Positions 24,072 to 33,500 of a stretch of 53,330 bases of DNA are shown piece after piece. Below the pieces are notes generated by a model. It was not told where the DNA came from. It did not search any database and was given only the letters and a program-made list of their open reading frames with translations. A program made the translations under genes and the position numbers. The stretch's first letter is position 1, and every line of letters starts with the position of its first letter. This stretch comes from a virus. The stretch is from IMG/VR virus record IMGVR_UViG_3300042922_000577, positions 1 to 53,330 of that record; one strand, 5' to 3'.

Positions 24072-24571
24072 TGGGTGAGACGATTCTGGGGATCGACCCC
24101 GGCGGCACGACCGGCTGGAGCCTCTGGGAGCTTCCCGATGACCTGCCCGCGATGCGGCTCCAGTACGGGGCGATCAAGGGCGGCGCGATGGGCTTCCTGT
24201 TCTGGATGGAGCGCAACCTCGGACCGCTGCGGCCGAGCCTCATCGTGTTCGAGCGGTTCAATCCGGACCTCGGCTACGGCGACGCTAAGGACTACGAGGC
24301 GCTCATCATCCAGGGCCTGGTCATGGGCGCCGCGAGCGCGCTCGGGATCGACCTCCTGCTGCACGAGACCGGCATGAAGGCGATGTGCACGGACGACGCG
24401 CTGAAGCGGCTGGGCTTCTACATCACGCCCGCGGAGGCGAAGGTCGACCCAGCGATCATGCACGAGGACGCCCGCGACGTGAACGACAGCGAGATTCACG
24501 TCCTCGCGCACGCGAAGGCGATCGAGCACCAGCCGACGCTGGACGCCTTCTGGCCGGAGATCGTCCTGTAG
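24068..24571 (+). CDS. RuvC-like Holliday junction nuclease
   Basis: 167 residues from the ATG that overlaps the previous stop; ATGs at 24059 and 24071 are alternatives. The RNase H-like acidic set is visible: ILGIDPGGTTGWS (first Asp), SLIVFERF (Glu at about 58) and the C-terminal HEDARDVNDSEIHVLAHA with two Asp. Members of this family cut branched DNA and trim replication and recombination intermediates before packaging. Last gene of the left arm; the arm ends in the bidirectional terminator. Confidence 0.82.
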   Translation: MMGETILGIDPGGTTGWSLWELPDDLPAMRLQYGAIKGGAMGFLFWMERNLGPLRPSLIVFERFNPDLGYGDAKDYEALIIQGLVMGAASALGIDLLLHETGMKAMCTDDALKRLGFYITPAEAKVDPAIMHEDARDVNDSEIHVLAHAKAIEHQPTLDAFWPEIVL

Positions 24572-24577
24572 ACACCA

Positions 24578-24636
24578 GGAAGCCCCTCGCGATCCAGCGA
24601 CAACTGGACGAGGGGCTTCCCGGGGCGACTCCCCGG
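24578..24636. terminator. bidirectional terminator between converging arms
   Basis: GGAAGCCCCTCG (24578-24589) pairs perfectly with CGAGGGGCTTCC (24609-24620). An inner TCCAG/CTGGA stem extends the hairpin. A second hairpin, CCGGGG-CGACT-CCCCGG (24620-24636), follows at once. No T run. The position exactly between two converging gene arms supports a two-way stop. Confidence 0.9.
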
Positions 24637-24653
24637 ACGAGAGCCAGTGTAGC

Positions 24654-24977
24654 TCAGAAGCGACTGGCCGGGGGATTCGGCACGCTCGGCGTGTTCGGCA
24701 TCACCAGGGCGAAGCCGAAGGCGCCGGTGCCAAGCGAGACGAGCGAGTTCACGAGCGCCACGGCGCGCGTGGGAACGTCGGTGCCCATCGCGATCTCGGG
24801 GAAGAACGCGAACAGGAGGCCCGCGGCGCCCGCCAGGAGCGAGGCGATCCAGAAGCCGACGCCGATCTTCCGGCGGGTGTTCGGGTTCGAGACCACGACG
24901 TTCGGCGTGATCTGGTCGACGCTGGCGATGGCCGCCGGGAGGCCGGGCGTGGGCAGGTTGGGGTTGACGTCGGTCAT
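24654..24977 (-). CDS. holin-like membrane protein
   Basis: 107 residues; ATG with GGAAG upstream on the minus strand. A soluble N-terminus of about 38 residues, then two hydrophobic segments (GFWIASLLAGAAGLLFAFF and LVNSLVSLGTGAFGFALVM), and a short Pro-rich tail. Two-segment topology, size and position directly after the endolysin gene suit a holin that opens the cytoplasmic membrane. Holins share little sequence, so this rests on topology and context. Confidence 0.8.
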   Translation of the reverse strand: MTDVNPNLPTPGLPAAIASVDQITPNVVVSNPNTRRKIGVGFWIASLLAGAAGLLFAFFPEIAMGTDVPTRAVALVNSLVSLGTGAFGFALVMPNTPSVPNPPASRF

Positions 24978-24978
24978 G

Positions 24979-25890
24979 TCACACTTCCTTCTCGGAGGGG
25001 TCCAGCAGTTCCTTGATGTCCGCGATGGTGCGGTTCGCCTCGGCCGTGGCCCGGTTCCAGGTCTGGCCGGTCCACCAATGGCCGGTCTCGGCGTTCAGCA
25101 CGACCAGCTGGCCGCCCTTGCCGGGGCCGACGTTGATGCCGTTCGAGGTGTTGATGAACTTGTAGGCGTCGCGCGCCACGCCGAACCGAGCGAGGAGCAC
25201 GTCGAACTCGGCGGGCGTGCACTCGGTCCAGTCGTCGCGCGAGCGAATCTGGTTCTTCACCTTGTCGGGGTCATCGCTGTCGATCATGTGCGAGAGCGTG
25301 CCGATACCGAGGGTCACGGTGTGCGCCGTGCCGCTGTCGTTCACGTGAATGGCGAGCATGTCATCCTCTTCGTCGGGTAGTTCTACGGGCTTGGGGGTGG
25401 GTGCCGGGGTCGGCGGGGTCTGGAAGATGTGGAGCATAGCGTAGTGCCACGCCTCGTTGAAGTTGTAGCCCTCGGCCACCATGTCGAACAGCGTGCACCA
25501 GTAGCGCAGCCAGTTCGCTCGGGCACTGCCCTTGGTGGCCACACCGGCGCCGGGGCCGTCGTCGTAGAGGTCGGCGGCGGCCGTGGTTCCCTGAATCTCG
25601 TGGTTCGAGGTGCTGGGCACGGCCACGGTTCCGAGCGGCGAGATGCGGTACCAGCGCACGCCGTTCCACACGCGGGTGTCGTAGACGTGGCGGCCGTTGA
25701 CCTGCGAGGCGATCCGGTAGCGCTCGGTGAAGATCGCGACCTGTTCCTCGTACGTCCGGATGCCGGAGCGGACGTGGATGTGGCATCCCCACACGCGGAA
25801 GAACTCGGCGTCGAGCCGGTCGATCTGGTAGTTCATCCACGGCGTCAGGCGCTGCCCATCGCGGTAGACGAACTCGACTGCGCCGCCCAT
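24979..25890 (-). CDS. endolysin, M15/VanY-type peptidase with C-terminal binding part
   Basis: 303 residues; ATGA overlap. The peptidase has HVRSGIRTYEEQ (about 39-50), STSNHEIQGTTAAAD giving His97 and Asp107, and NEAWHYAM with His149: the zinc set of LAS/M15 peptidases. The spacing between the first His and Asp is three residues longer than the usual S-x-H-x2-G-x-A-x-D. A linker of Pro and Thr (PTPAPTPKP) leads to a C-terminal domain of about 125 residues, probably for cell-wall binding. It would cut peptide links in host peptidoglycan. Confidence 0.78.
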   Translation of the reverse strand: MGGAVEFVYRDGQRLTPWMNYQIDRLDAEFFRVWGCHIHVRSGIRTYEEQVAIFTERYRIASQVNGRHVYDTRVWNGVRWYRISPLGTVAVPSTSNHEIQGTTAAADLYDDGPGAGVATKGSARANWLRYWCTLFDMVAEGYNFNEAWHYAMLHIFQTPPTPAPTPKPVELPDEEDDMLAIHVNDSGTAHTVTLGIGTLSHMIDSDDPDKVKNQIRSRDDWTECTPAEFDVLLARFGVARDAYKFINTSNGINVGPGKGGQLVVLNAETGHWWTGQTWNRATAEANRTIADIKELLDPSEKEV

Positions 25891-26120
25891 CAGTCCTCCT
25901 CGTCCGCCCGGTAGACGGTCGTGGCGAGGGTGACGCCGGAGACGAAGACGATCTCGCCCTCATCCCCGAGCCCGAACGCATCGACGATGCCGTCGCCGTC
26001 CAGGTCGACATCGGTCGGAAGGAGCGGGCTCTCGACGCCATTGGCGACGTGCGCGAGGAGGATGGACCGGATGGTGTTCCGGTCCTCCGCGCTGAGTTCT
26101 GCGACCTCGGGTGTGATCAT
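25890..26120 (-). CDS. small EF-hand-like protein
   Basis: 76 residues. N-terminal helix (AELSAEDRNTIRSILLAHV), then DVDLDGDGIVDAFG, an Asp-rich loop of the D-x-D-G-D-G-x-x-D kind found in EF-hands, dockerins and thrombospondin repeats, and a beta end. One calcium-binding loop is likely. Located between the last minor tail gene and the endolysin. ATG lies 7 bases after TGG-TACGAT with no Shine-Dalgarno. Confidence 0.7.
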   Translation of the reverse strand: MITPEVAELSAEDRNTIRSILLAHVANGVESPLLPTDVDLDGDGIVDAFGLGDEGEIVFVSGVTLATTVYRADEED

Positions 26121-26136
26121 GGGGCAGATCGTACCA
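26121..26136 (-). promoter_or_regulatory. possible leaderless promoter
   Basis: On the minus strand TGG-TACGAT (-10 at 26133-26128) is followed by 7 bases and the ATG at 26120. Confidence 0.45.
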
Positions 26137-26841
26137 TTACGCGATCTCGAACACCCCTTCGATCACGACACGCGAGCCCGCGAGGTAGGAGTAGTTCGAC
26201 GGCACCAGGGGGATGCCCGAGTTGTTCCCGCCGCCCGAGTTCGCGTTGCGCGCGGCCTTCATCACGGTCGAGGAGATCGACTCCACCACGCGCGGCTGGA
26301 TCGTCGTGCCGCCGGGGGAGACCAGACCGAGGCCAGTGAAGTCCCACCCGGGACCGGCGAGCGAGACCCAGCACGGAACGATCTGCTGCCCGCTCGGCGC
26401 CGCCTGCAACGGCAGGGCGAAGGCGTAGTCACCGGCGCCGCCCGAGGTCGTGTTGCCGAAGAACAGTTCGATGCGGAAGGCGATCAGCTTGCGGCCGATG
26501 TACTTGTACCGACCGAGGAGCGTGCCGTTGTTCAGCACCGGCGCCGAGTTTGCGGCCGTCCAGGTCGGGGTGTAGCTGATCCAGTCGCTGGTTTCGATGA
26601 CCCAGCCGCCCTCGTAGACCTGGGTCTGCTTGGTGTCGCGCACGTACACGCGGTCGCCATCGGTGGGGCTGGGGAAGAGGCTGTCGCGCGCGGCGTTGTT
26701 CGCGACGCTGAGCGGGAGGTCGTAGCCGTCGAGCGCGTTGGCGACGCTCTGCGCCATTTGCAGGAAGTTGTCCTCGAAGGGGATCAGGGGCGATCCGACG
26801 ATCGGGTACCAGATCGGCCAGCGGCCGTTGAGGTTGGGCAT
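26137..26841 (-). CDS. minor tail protein, possible receptor-binding tip
   Basis: 234 residues. N-terminal WPIWYPIVGSPLIPFEDNFLQMAQSV, then a region typical of phage tail fibre starts (DGDRVYVRDTKQTQVYEGGWV), and a C-terminal Gly/Ser-rich beta domain. This plan is usual for distal minor tail proteins in actinophages, where it contacts the host surface. ATG follows TAGGAT by 6 bases, without Shine-Dalgarno. Confidence 0.7.
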   Translation of the reverse strand: MPNLNGRWPIWYPIVGSPLIPFEDNFLQMAQSVANALDGYDLPLSVANNAARDSLFPSPTDGDRVYVRDTKQTQVYEGGWVIETSDWISYTPTWTAANSAPVLNNGTLLGRYKYIGRKLIAFRIELFFGNTTSGGAGDYAFALPLQAAPSGQQIVPCWVSLAGPGWDFTGLGLVSPGGTTIQPRVVESISSTVMKAARNANSGGGNNSGIPLVPSNYSYLAGSRVVIEGVFEIA

Positions 26842-26853
26842 GTCGGAATCCTA
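26842..26853 (-). promoter_or_regulatory. possible leaderless promoter
   Basis: TAGGAT on the minus strand (26853-26848), six bases, then ATG at 26841. The only gap of note (16 bases) between minor tail genes. Confidence 0.45.
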
Positions 26854-26857
26854 TCTC

Positions 26858-27451
26858 TTAGACCGGGTTGGTGAAGGTGGCGATGACGGTGAGGCTGGCG
26901 TAGTTGCCAGAGCGGGCCGGGAAGGCGTTGGAGTTCAGCGGCCGAAGCTCCAGCGTGCACGAGGTCACGCCGCCGGAGAATGCACCGACGCCCGGCAGGC
27001 CGAAGTTCGGCGAGAGGATGTTGTTGACCTGGGAGGCTGCGGCATCCTTCGCCGGGGCGAAGATGGGCGACGCGATACCTGCGATCACGATGCGAGCCTC
27101 GCAGATCGTGAGGCCGCCGGAGAGCGTGTCGACCGCCGCCGCCCCGCCCATGGCCACGATGCTCAGGTCCTGCCACTCGTCAGGGTGGCGGATGTCAACC
27201 GTGGCCACGACGTTCCATCCGGCCACGAGCCCGAAGCCGGTGGAGGAGCCCTGGCCGACGACGACGAACGGCATGCTGCGGATGGTCTTCGCCATGCGCT
27301 GGGCGGCGGCGTTCTGGCCCTTGTTGACGTTGAGGGCTTCGGCATCCTCGCGCTCGTTGCGGGCGGCCTGCTCCTCCAGGCGCTGCTCGACGTAGCGGGT
27401 CCAGGGGCGCGAGAGGCGGTCGAGGTTCGGGAGCGGGAAGCGAAGACGCAT
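26858..27451 (-). CDS. minor tail protein
   Basis: 197 residues; ATGA overlap with the large minor tail gene. N-terminal helical segment with many Arg and Glu (YVEQRLEEQAARNEREDAEA), then a C-terminal beta-rich domain (VVVGQGSSTGFGLVAGWNVV and onward) with two cysteines. Helical stem plus beta head suits a tail-tip trimer. Assigned by position and composition. Confidence 0.65.
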   Translation of the reverse strand: MRLRFPLPNLDRLSRPWTRYVEQRLEEQAARNEREDAEALNVNKGQNAAAQRMAKTIRSMPFVVVGQGSSTGFGLVAGWNVVATVDIRHPDEWQDLSIVAMGGAAAVDTLSGGLTICEARIVIAGIASPIFAPAKDAAASQVNNILSPNFGLPGVGAFSGGVTSCTLELRPLNSNAFPARSGNYASLTVIATFTNPV

Positions 27452-29697
27452 CAGTCCTCCAGGGAGAGCGGGGCGGCGCTGAACTCAGCGAAGGTGGCAC
27501 GCTCGGCGAGGAGCGTGTTGAACGACTCGAAGGTGTTCGGCAGGCCGCGCTCGGCGAACTGCTGGGTGAGCCAAGTGTTGAGGTCTCCGGCGGTGGTGTC
27601 GTTCTCCGCGGTGTAGCTGATGCTGGCCGGGGTGATGTCCGTCGTGCGCAGGCGATACCAGAGGCCATCGCGGAAGGTGCGCGCGCCCGCGACGTTGCCG
27701 AAGGCCTGGTTGACGAAGGCGTCGGCGACGGTCGCGGCCCACTCGTCATTGAACGCCCCGAAGTCGAACCCCACGTACTCGGCGTTGAAATCTGCGAATG
27801 TCGTCCAGCCCTGGTCGGCCGCGTATTCGTTGAAATCTCCGAATGTCGGGTAGGCGTACGAGCCCGACTCGCCCGACCGGTTGATGCCGGTGGTCTCGAC
27901 TCGGATGGTGTGACGGGGGCCGCCGTAGCGCGACAGCATCCAGGCCATCGCGTCGTAGAGGTCGGAGAGGTTCGTGACGAACTCGGAGTCGAGCGTCGCA
28001 CCGACCTCGACCGTGGTGTCGTCCTCGGTGGCCGAGGTGATCAGCCGGATGGGGCCGTGCTTCTCGTAGAAGACGCCGGTGCCCACGAGCCGGAGGCTGG
28101 AGTAGTTGTCGCTCGGTCCCGCGGATGCCGCGATGCGGAAGGGGGCGTAGCGCTCGATCTGGGCGCCGGTGATCCGGATGAGGAGCGAGCGCGTGTCGTC
28201 CCCGATCGAGACCTCGACCTTGCCGCCCGCCTCCAGCCACTGCGACGCGGGGACGGGCAGGCCGTCCGAGCCGACCACGGAGTAGACGCTGGTCGGGCCG
28301 ATGTACTCGCGGCTCACGTAGTTCTGGGCGATCGGCTGGGAGATCGACGACAGGCTCGCGTTGATCGGAACGTCGTACTCGATCGTCTCCCCGGCATCCA
28401 CCGTGTAGACCTGCACCTGGTCGTTCCAGCCGCCGTCCGGGTAGGCGAGCCCCGCGGTGCGCTGCGTAGTCTCGTACCAGTAGCCCTCGACGGCGAGCGC
28501 GAGGCTGGAGTCATCCATCGACCAGGAGAAGTCCTTGTCGCGTCGGTCGACCGTGATGCGCCCGCGGATGGGGCGGATGATGATGTTGTCGGACGCCTGG
28601 GTGATCTCGCCGCCCTTGATCGCGAGCAGGCGCTTCATCTGGAGCCAGACCTCGGCCTGCCAACCCGGGAAGGTTCCGGTCATGGTCGAGTACACGGGGT
28701 CGATGACGTAGCCGTCCACGATGCCGACGAGCCCGAGCAGGTAGATGAAGTAGTTCCGGAGCGTGCCGGTGAAGGGCTGGGCGGTGCGCTCGACGGACAG
28801 CGCGACCGTGCGCTGATCCAGCTGCACGCTCGTGCCGGTAAGGCTGCCGGAAGGGACACGCGCCGTCCCCGAGGTCACGCCCTGCCCGCGGTCAGTGAGC
28901 GTCATCGTCTTCCGCGAGAGGCGCTTGGCGGCCACGCGGCTGCCGCCGTTGAACAGGTCGATCGAGATGCTGCCCCCGGCGCCCGTGGTGTCGGTCGGGT
29001 CGACGCTCGTGGCCTCCTCGTGCACCGAGTAGCCCGTGTCGCCCTTCAGCACCTCGGTGCCGGGGATGAGGGTGCGCTCCTCCAGGGCGGTCGGCGAAGC
29101 GTCCTCGGCGCCCGTCCAGATCACACGCTGAAGCTCGGTGTTGAGCGCGGGGTCGAGATAGAAGCCGCCCGACCCCTCTTCGAAGTCGATCTCCTGGATG
29201 TCGACCGTCATGCCGGAGGCGCCGCCGGTCTGAATGACGGCGACGCCAGCCGAAGTCCCGGCGGTTCCGGTGATGCTATTGCCAGTGACGACAAAGTCCT
29301 GGAAGACATTCGCCTCGGTGACCGTGATCACACCAAGCGTGGATTGGCCCGTGGAAGAACTAATGGTCCCTCGGACGGCGATTGTAAGATTGCCGACCGC
29401 ACTCGCTCGAATGCGAAGCTGAACGGTAACCGTCACCCCCACCCCGCGGGGCATGCCTGGCCCGATGATAATGTCCGCCACGCGGGCGGCTGTGGTCGCG
29501 GTGGTGCGGGTGTGACGGTAGGCCGTGGGCGTGCGCCCCGGGAGTCCGGTGAGCGTGGAGCGGGTGCCGAGCGTCGCGGCTCCGAAACCGGTGAGGCTCG
29601 CTGCCCGCGGGTTCTGGAAGAGGTTCCGACGCTTCTCGACCCAGGGGGTGTAGCCGCCATTGCCATTCGTGACCTTGACTTCGATGCCGGTGGTCAC
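27451..29697 (-). CDS. large minor tail protein (baseplate hub/tip)
   Basis: 748 residues from a GTG in a GTGA overlap. Residues about 20-185 form a carbohydrate-binding-like beta sandwich starting NLFQNPRAAS. The centre is the long beta-rich region typical of actinophage hub proteins with an inner helix pair (NYFIYLLGLVGIVDGYV). Near the C-terminus a degenerate repeat occurs: FGDFNEYAADQG, FADFNAEYVG, FGAFNDEW. The repeat is visible in DNA as GTTGAAATCT-C/G-CGAATGTC-like copies at about 27783 and 27831. Works at the tail tip with the two smaller minor tail proteins. Confidence 0.75.
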   Translation of the reverse strand: MTTGIEVKVTNGNGGYTPWVEKRRNLFQNPRAASLTGFGAATLGTRSTLTGLPGRTPTAYRHTRTTATTAARVADIIIGPGMPRGVGVTVTVQLRIRASAVGNLTIAVRGTISSSTGQSTLGVITVTEANVFQDFVVTGNSITGTAGTSAGVAVIQTGGASGMTVDIQEIDFEEGSGGFYLDPALNTELQRVIWTGAEDASPTALEERTLIPGTEVLKGDTGYSVHEEATSVDPTDTTGAGGSISIDLFNGGSRVAAKRLSRKTMTLTDRGQGVTSGTARVPSGSLTGTSVQLDQRTVALSVERTAQPFTGTLRNYFIYLLGLVGIVDGYVIDPVYSTMTGTFPGWQAEVWLQMKRLLAIKGGEITQASDNIIIRPIRGRITVDRRDKDFSWSMDDSSLALAVEGYWYETTQRTAGLAYPDGGWNDQVQVYTVDAGETIEYDVPINASLSSISQPIAQNYVSREYIGPTSVYSVVGSDGLPVPASQWLEAGGKVEVSIGDDTRSLLIRITGAQIERYAPFRIAASAGPSDNYSSLRLVGTGVFYEKHGPIRLITSATEDDTTVEVGATLDSEFVTNLSDLYDAMAWMLSRYGGPRHTIRVETTGINRSGESGSYAYPTFGDFNEYAADQGWTTFADFNAEYVGFDFGAFNDEWAATVADAFVNQAFGNVAGARTFRDGLWYRLRTTDITPASISYTAENDTTAGDLNTWLTQQFAERGLPNTFESFNTLLAERATFAEFSAAPLSLED

Positions 29698-30575
29698 AGG
29701 TCCATACCCGTCTCGACGAGGCGCGCCGTCAGCGACACGCGATCGAACACAGCCGAGTAGGGCGTTTTCGCGGGCTTGCCGACGAACTGGCATCCGGAGT
29801 GGCCCTGGCCGGAGATGAAGTTCTGGGCGACGGGAGCGACGCCGGTCGGGAGAATCTGCACGACGAGACCGTACAGCGTGAAGGTGCGGGTGCTGAGCGC
29901 CTGGGTGAACCCAAGCACGATGCCCGAGGACTGGTCGCTGGTGAACTCGGTGTTGACCAAGTTCGCCTCCAGGCCCAGCGTCGTGATCGGGACCGGCGTG
30001 CCGACCGTGGTGTAGCCGTTCACCCGCTGCACCTGCATGATCCCCGAGGTGTCCGCGTGCACGCCGACCCACGCCGAGTGCCCCGGCGGGATGGGGATGT
30101 ACTGCGAATACGACAGGCTGGAGGGCTTCTGGGTGAACTGCGCCGAGCGCGCCGGGTACCGGAAGGCGTTGGCGGGGGTCGTGACGGCCTTGGGGCGGCC
30201 GGAGCCGTCCGCATCCGTGATGAGCGGCGGAGCGTCCTCACAGCCCAGCGAGGGCGTTGCCATGGCCTGATTCAGGACGTTGGCGTCCCGGGCCATCGGG
30301 TCGATCCAGTAGACGAGGTTGACGCCATCGAGCAGGTCGTAGACGCCATCGGCGAAGTCCGTGATCCGCCGGATGGCCTCACGGTCGTTCGAGATGCCCC
30401 AGTCGAGCACGTACACGTTGTGGGCGTTCTTCGACTCGCGGTAACCCGCGCCGCCGCCGGTGTACTGCTGCTCGCCGGAGGACCACCCCGCGCGGGTGTA
30501 GTCGGGGTTGATGCCCGGCGTCGGAATCCAGGTCTCGAATCCACGGGTGCCGAACCACGTCCGCTTCTTGCTCAT
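29694..30575 (-). CDS. minor tail protein, distal-tail type
   Basis: 293 residues; ATGA overlap with the tape measure gene. The first gene after the tape measure is normally the distal tail (Dit-like) protein that ends the tube. The sequence begins MSKKRTWFGTRGFETWIP and is beta-rich, with VYDLLDGVNLVYWIDPMA in the centre and a second beta domain at the end, as in a two-domain distal tail protein. Assigned from gene order and length. Confidence 0.75.
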   Translation of the reverse strand: MSKKRTWFGTRGFETWIPTPGINPDYTRAGWSSGEQQYTGGGAGYRESKNAHNVYVLDWGISNDREAIRRITDFADGVYDLLDGVNLVYWIDPMARDANVLNQAMATPSLGCEDAPPLITDADGSGRPKAVTTPANAFRYPARSAQFTQKPSSLSYSQYIPIPPGHSAWVGVHADTSGIMQVQRVNGYTTVGTPVPITTLGLEANLVNTEFTSDQSSGIVLGFTQALSTRTFTLYGLVVQILPTGVAPVAQNFISGQGHSGCQFVGKPAKTPYSAVFDRVSLTARLVETGMDL

Positions 30576-33500
30576 GCTCCGCCCCTACGGTTGTCGTCCT
30601 CGTTCGCTGCACCGGTGGACTTCACCACGTCGGTCGCTGCGATGCTCACCTGCACGGGCTTGCCGCTCGCCAGGATCATCCGGTCGACCGGGGACAGTTC
30701 CACCACCATAGACGACGGGAACTTCGTGCTGCCGCCGCCGGACTTCGGAGCGTACTGCCACGGGTTCCGGCCCTGGTTGGCCGCGTTGACGAACTGGCCG
30801 GACACCATCCGCGAGCCGCGCTCGTTGAGCACGCGCTCGCGGTTGTGCACGACACCGGCGATCTCGTCGGGGTTGCCGGAGCCCGTCCAGGCGGTGCCGG
30901 AGCGGTAGCTGCCGGACGCCAGGATCGCCGAGCGCACGGCGATGCCGGTCCGAGCGGCCACGGCCTCGAAGACGTTGCCCTGAAGGCCGTAGGTGAGGGC
31001 CTGCGCCTGGAGGACGGCGATCTCCGCGAGGAGCACGCCTCGACGGCCAAGCTTCCGGGCCGCCTCCTCGCCCGCGTTGGTGTTGAACCCGCCCGCGCCG
31101 CCGCCGAAAGCGCTGCTGAGCGCGTTGCCGACCGCCTGCCCGGCCTCGACCCCCCGGGCCTGGAACTCGTTCAGCGCCTGGATGGCGGGGTTGACGTTCG
31201 CCGAGACGGTGATGTTCCGGGGCACGCGGGAGATGGCCAGAGCTACGTCGTCGAACGCCGAAGCGTACTTCGACAGTTCGACGCTGTTGTAGCCCAGCTG
31301 CGCGGCCTGCGCCAGAAACTCTTGCTTCAGGCGCTGCGACTCGGACTGGAGGACTTCCTGCGAGGCGCCGGATGCCGCCAGCTTCTCGATGTAGCTCTGG
31401 TAGCCCTGCACGAGACCGGTGAGCGTGGCGCGGTTCTCGATGGCCGAGTCCGAGTTGCCCTCCAGGCCGCGGGAGTTCTTCTCCTGCGCCTTCGTGAGCG
31501 AGGCCGACTTCTTGGAGAGGTCGGAGTCGATGTCGGCGATCTCAGCGCGCAGCTGCCCGGCCCGGAGCGCGTCGCCGTAGTTCTCCGCGACGCTGAGCCA
31601 GTATTCGCGGATGTCGCGGTCGGCGGTCAGCTGCATCATCTCGGCGCGGTATCCGGCGATCTCCAGCGCCGTGTCGGCGACGGCCTGGCGGATCGCATTC
31701 CACGAGGAGGTGACCTGATCGAGCGCCTGCGTCGAGCCGAACCGGATGTCGAAGGCGCGAGTCATCACGCCGGACAGGTCGCTCGCGTAGTCGACGAGGG
31801 TGCGAATCTTCTCCGCGGCGCCGCCCGAGCCGCCCGCGGCGTCGCCCAGGTCGCCGATGCCGCCCGCGAAGTCCTCGACGATCGGCGTGGCCATGCTTGC
31901 GGCATCGCCGAACTCGGTGGTCTCGTCCGACATCCAGCCCATGTCCCGCGCGAAGTTGCCCCACTCCTTCTTGGCGTCGCGCCGGAAGTTGCCGAGTTCG
32001 TCGTGCGCGACCTGGAGGCCGTCCGCCCAGTCCGCGAAGACGCCGCCGCCGGGGAGAGCGCCCACGAAGTCGGAGAGGATGCGGGCGGCGGCCACGACCG
32101 ACTGCGCGATGCCGGTGAGCACGTCGATGACGATATCTCCGGCGCCCTTCATGTTGAACAGGGCCTCGGTCACCAGCTGGAGGATGCCGATGATGATGGT
32201 GGCGCGCCCGACCGCCTTCAGCGACCCGGCGAGCCCCACGAGGGACACCTTGCCGCTGTCGGCGTTGATCTTGACGAGGCCGAGAGCGACGGCGAGCGCG
32301 CGGATGTTCGCGATGATGCCCGCGCCGCCGATGCCGATGGCGGCCGAGCGGAGTGCGAGGAGGGCGGCCGTGGCCAGCGCGATGCCGCCGCGCAGCGCCG
32401 CGTAGCCCGCGACGAGCGTGAGGATGGTCGCGCCGAACCGGACGGCCCACTCGCCCGCCGGGCTGTCGACGAACGCCGTGAGCACCTGGAGCACCTGGCT
32501 CGCGCCGTCGAGGAGCGAGGAGAGCGCCGGGGCCACCTGATCGCCCACGGAGGCCGCGAAGGTCATCAGGGCGTTCAGGAACAGCTGCCAGCGAGTGTTG
32601 AGGTCGTCGAGCACGAGCGCGTACTGGCGCGCAAGCTCCGACCCCTCGGTCCAGCCCTGGCGGCCGTTCGCGATCGACTGGTTGAACACGTCGGTGTTGG
32701 CGCCGAGCCGCTGGAAGACATCCGAGACGCGCAGCTGCGAGAGCCCGAGGCGGTCGAGCGCTTCGGTGGCGCCCACGGTGTCGGTCTGTTCGAGCGATGC
32801 CAGGAAGCGCTGGAAGACCTCCAGGCCCTGACCGCTGCGGACGGCGGCGTCGAGTTCGGCGCTCGACATGCCGACGACGGTGGCGAAGTCGTTGAGCTTG
32901 TCGCCGCCCTCGGCCACAGCCGCCGTGAGCGTCTGGAAGTAGGTCGTCAGGGCGCCTCGCGCACGCTCCGGGGGCACGCGGAGCTCGCCGAGAGCGCCGG
33001 ACAGGCCGATGACCTCTTCGGCCGAGAATCCAGCCTGGGAGGCCTGCTGGCCGATCTCTCGGGTGAGCGAGAGGATTTCGGACTCCGTGGCCACCGAGCG
33101 GCGGCCGACGAGGGCGATGGCCGAGCCCAGGCGCTCATAGTCGGCCTCGGCCACTCCCAGGATTTCGCTCATCGAGCCGAAGGACTTCGCGGTCTCCTCG
33201 AAGGAGACGCCCGACACTGCGGCGAAGCGCGCGACCGTGCCGGTGAAGCCCTCGATGTTCCGCGCCTCGACGCCAAGCTGGTTACCCAGGGTGGCGATGC
33301 CAGAGAGTTCCTGGAAGGTCAGCGGGATTTCGTTCGACAGGCCGACCAGCTGGCTCCGAAGCTCCTCGACGGCGATCGAGCCGGGCTCGACCGTGCGCTC
33401 GACGTTCGTGAAGGCCGACTCGTAGCTGGCGGATGCGGTCGCCACCGCGACGCCCACGCCAGCGATCGCTGCGGACGCTGTAAGGGAGACCTGGGCCACG

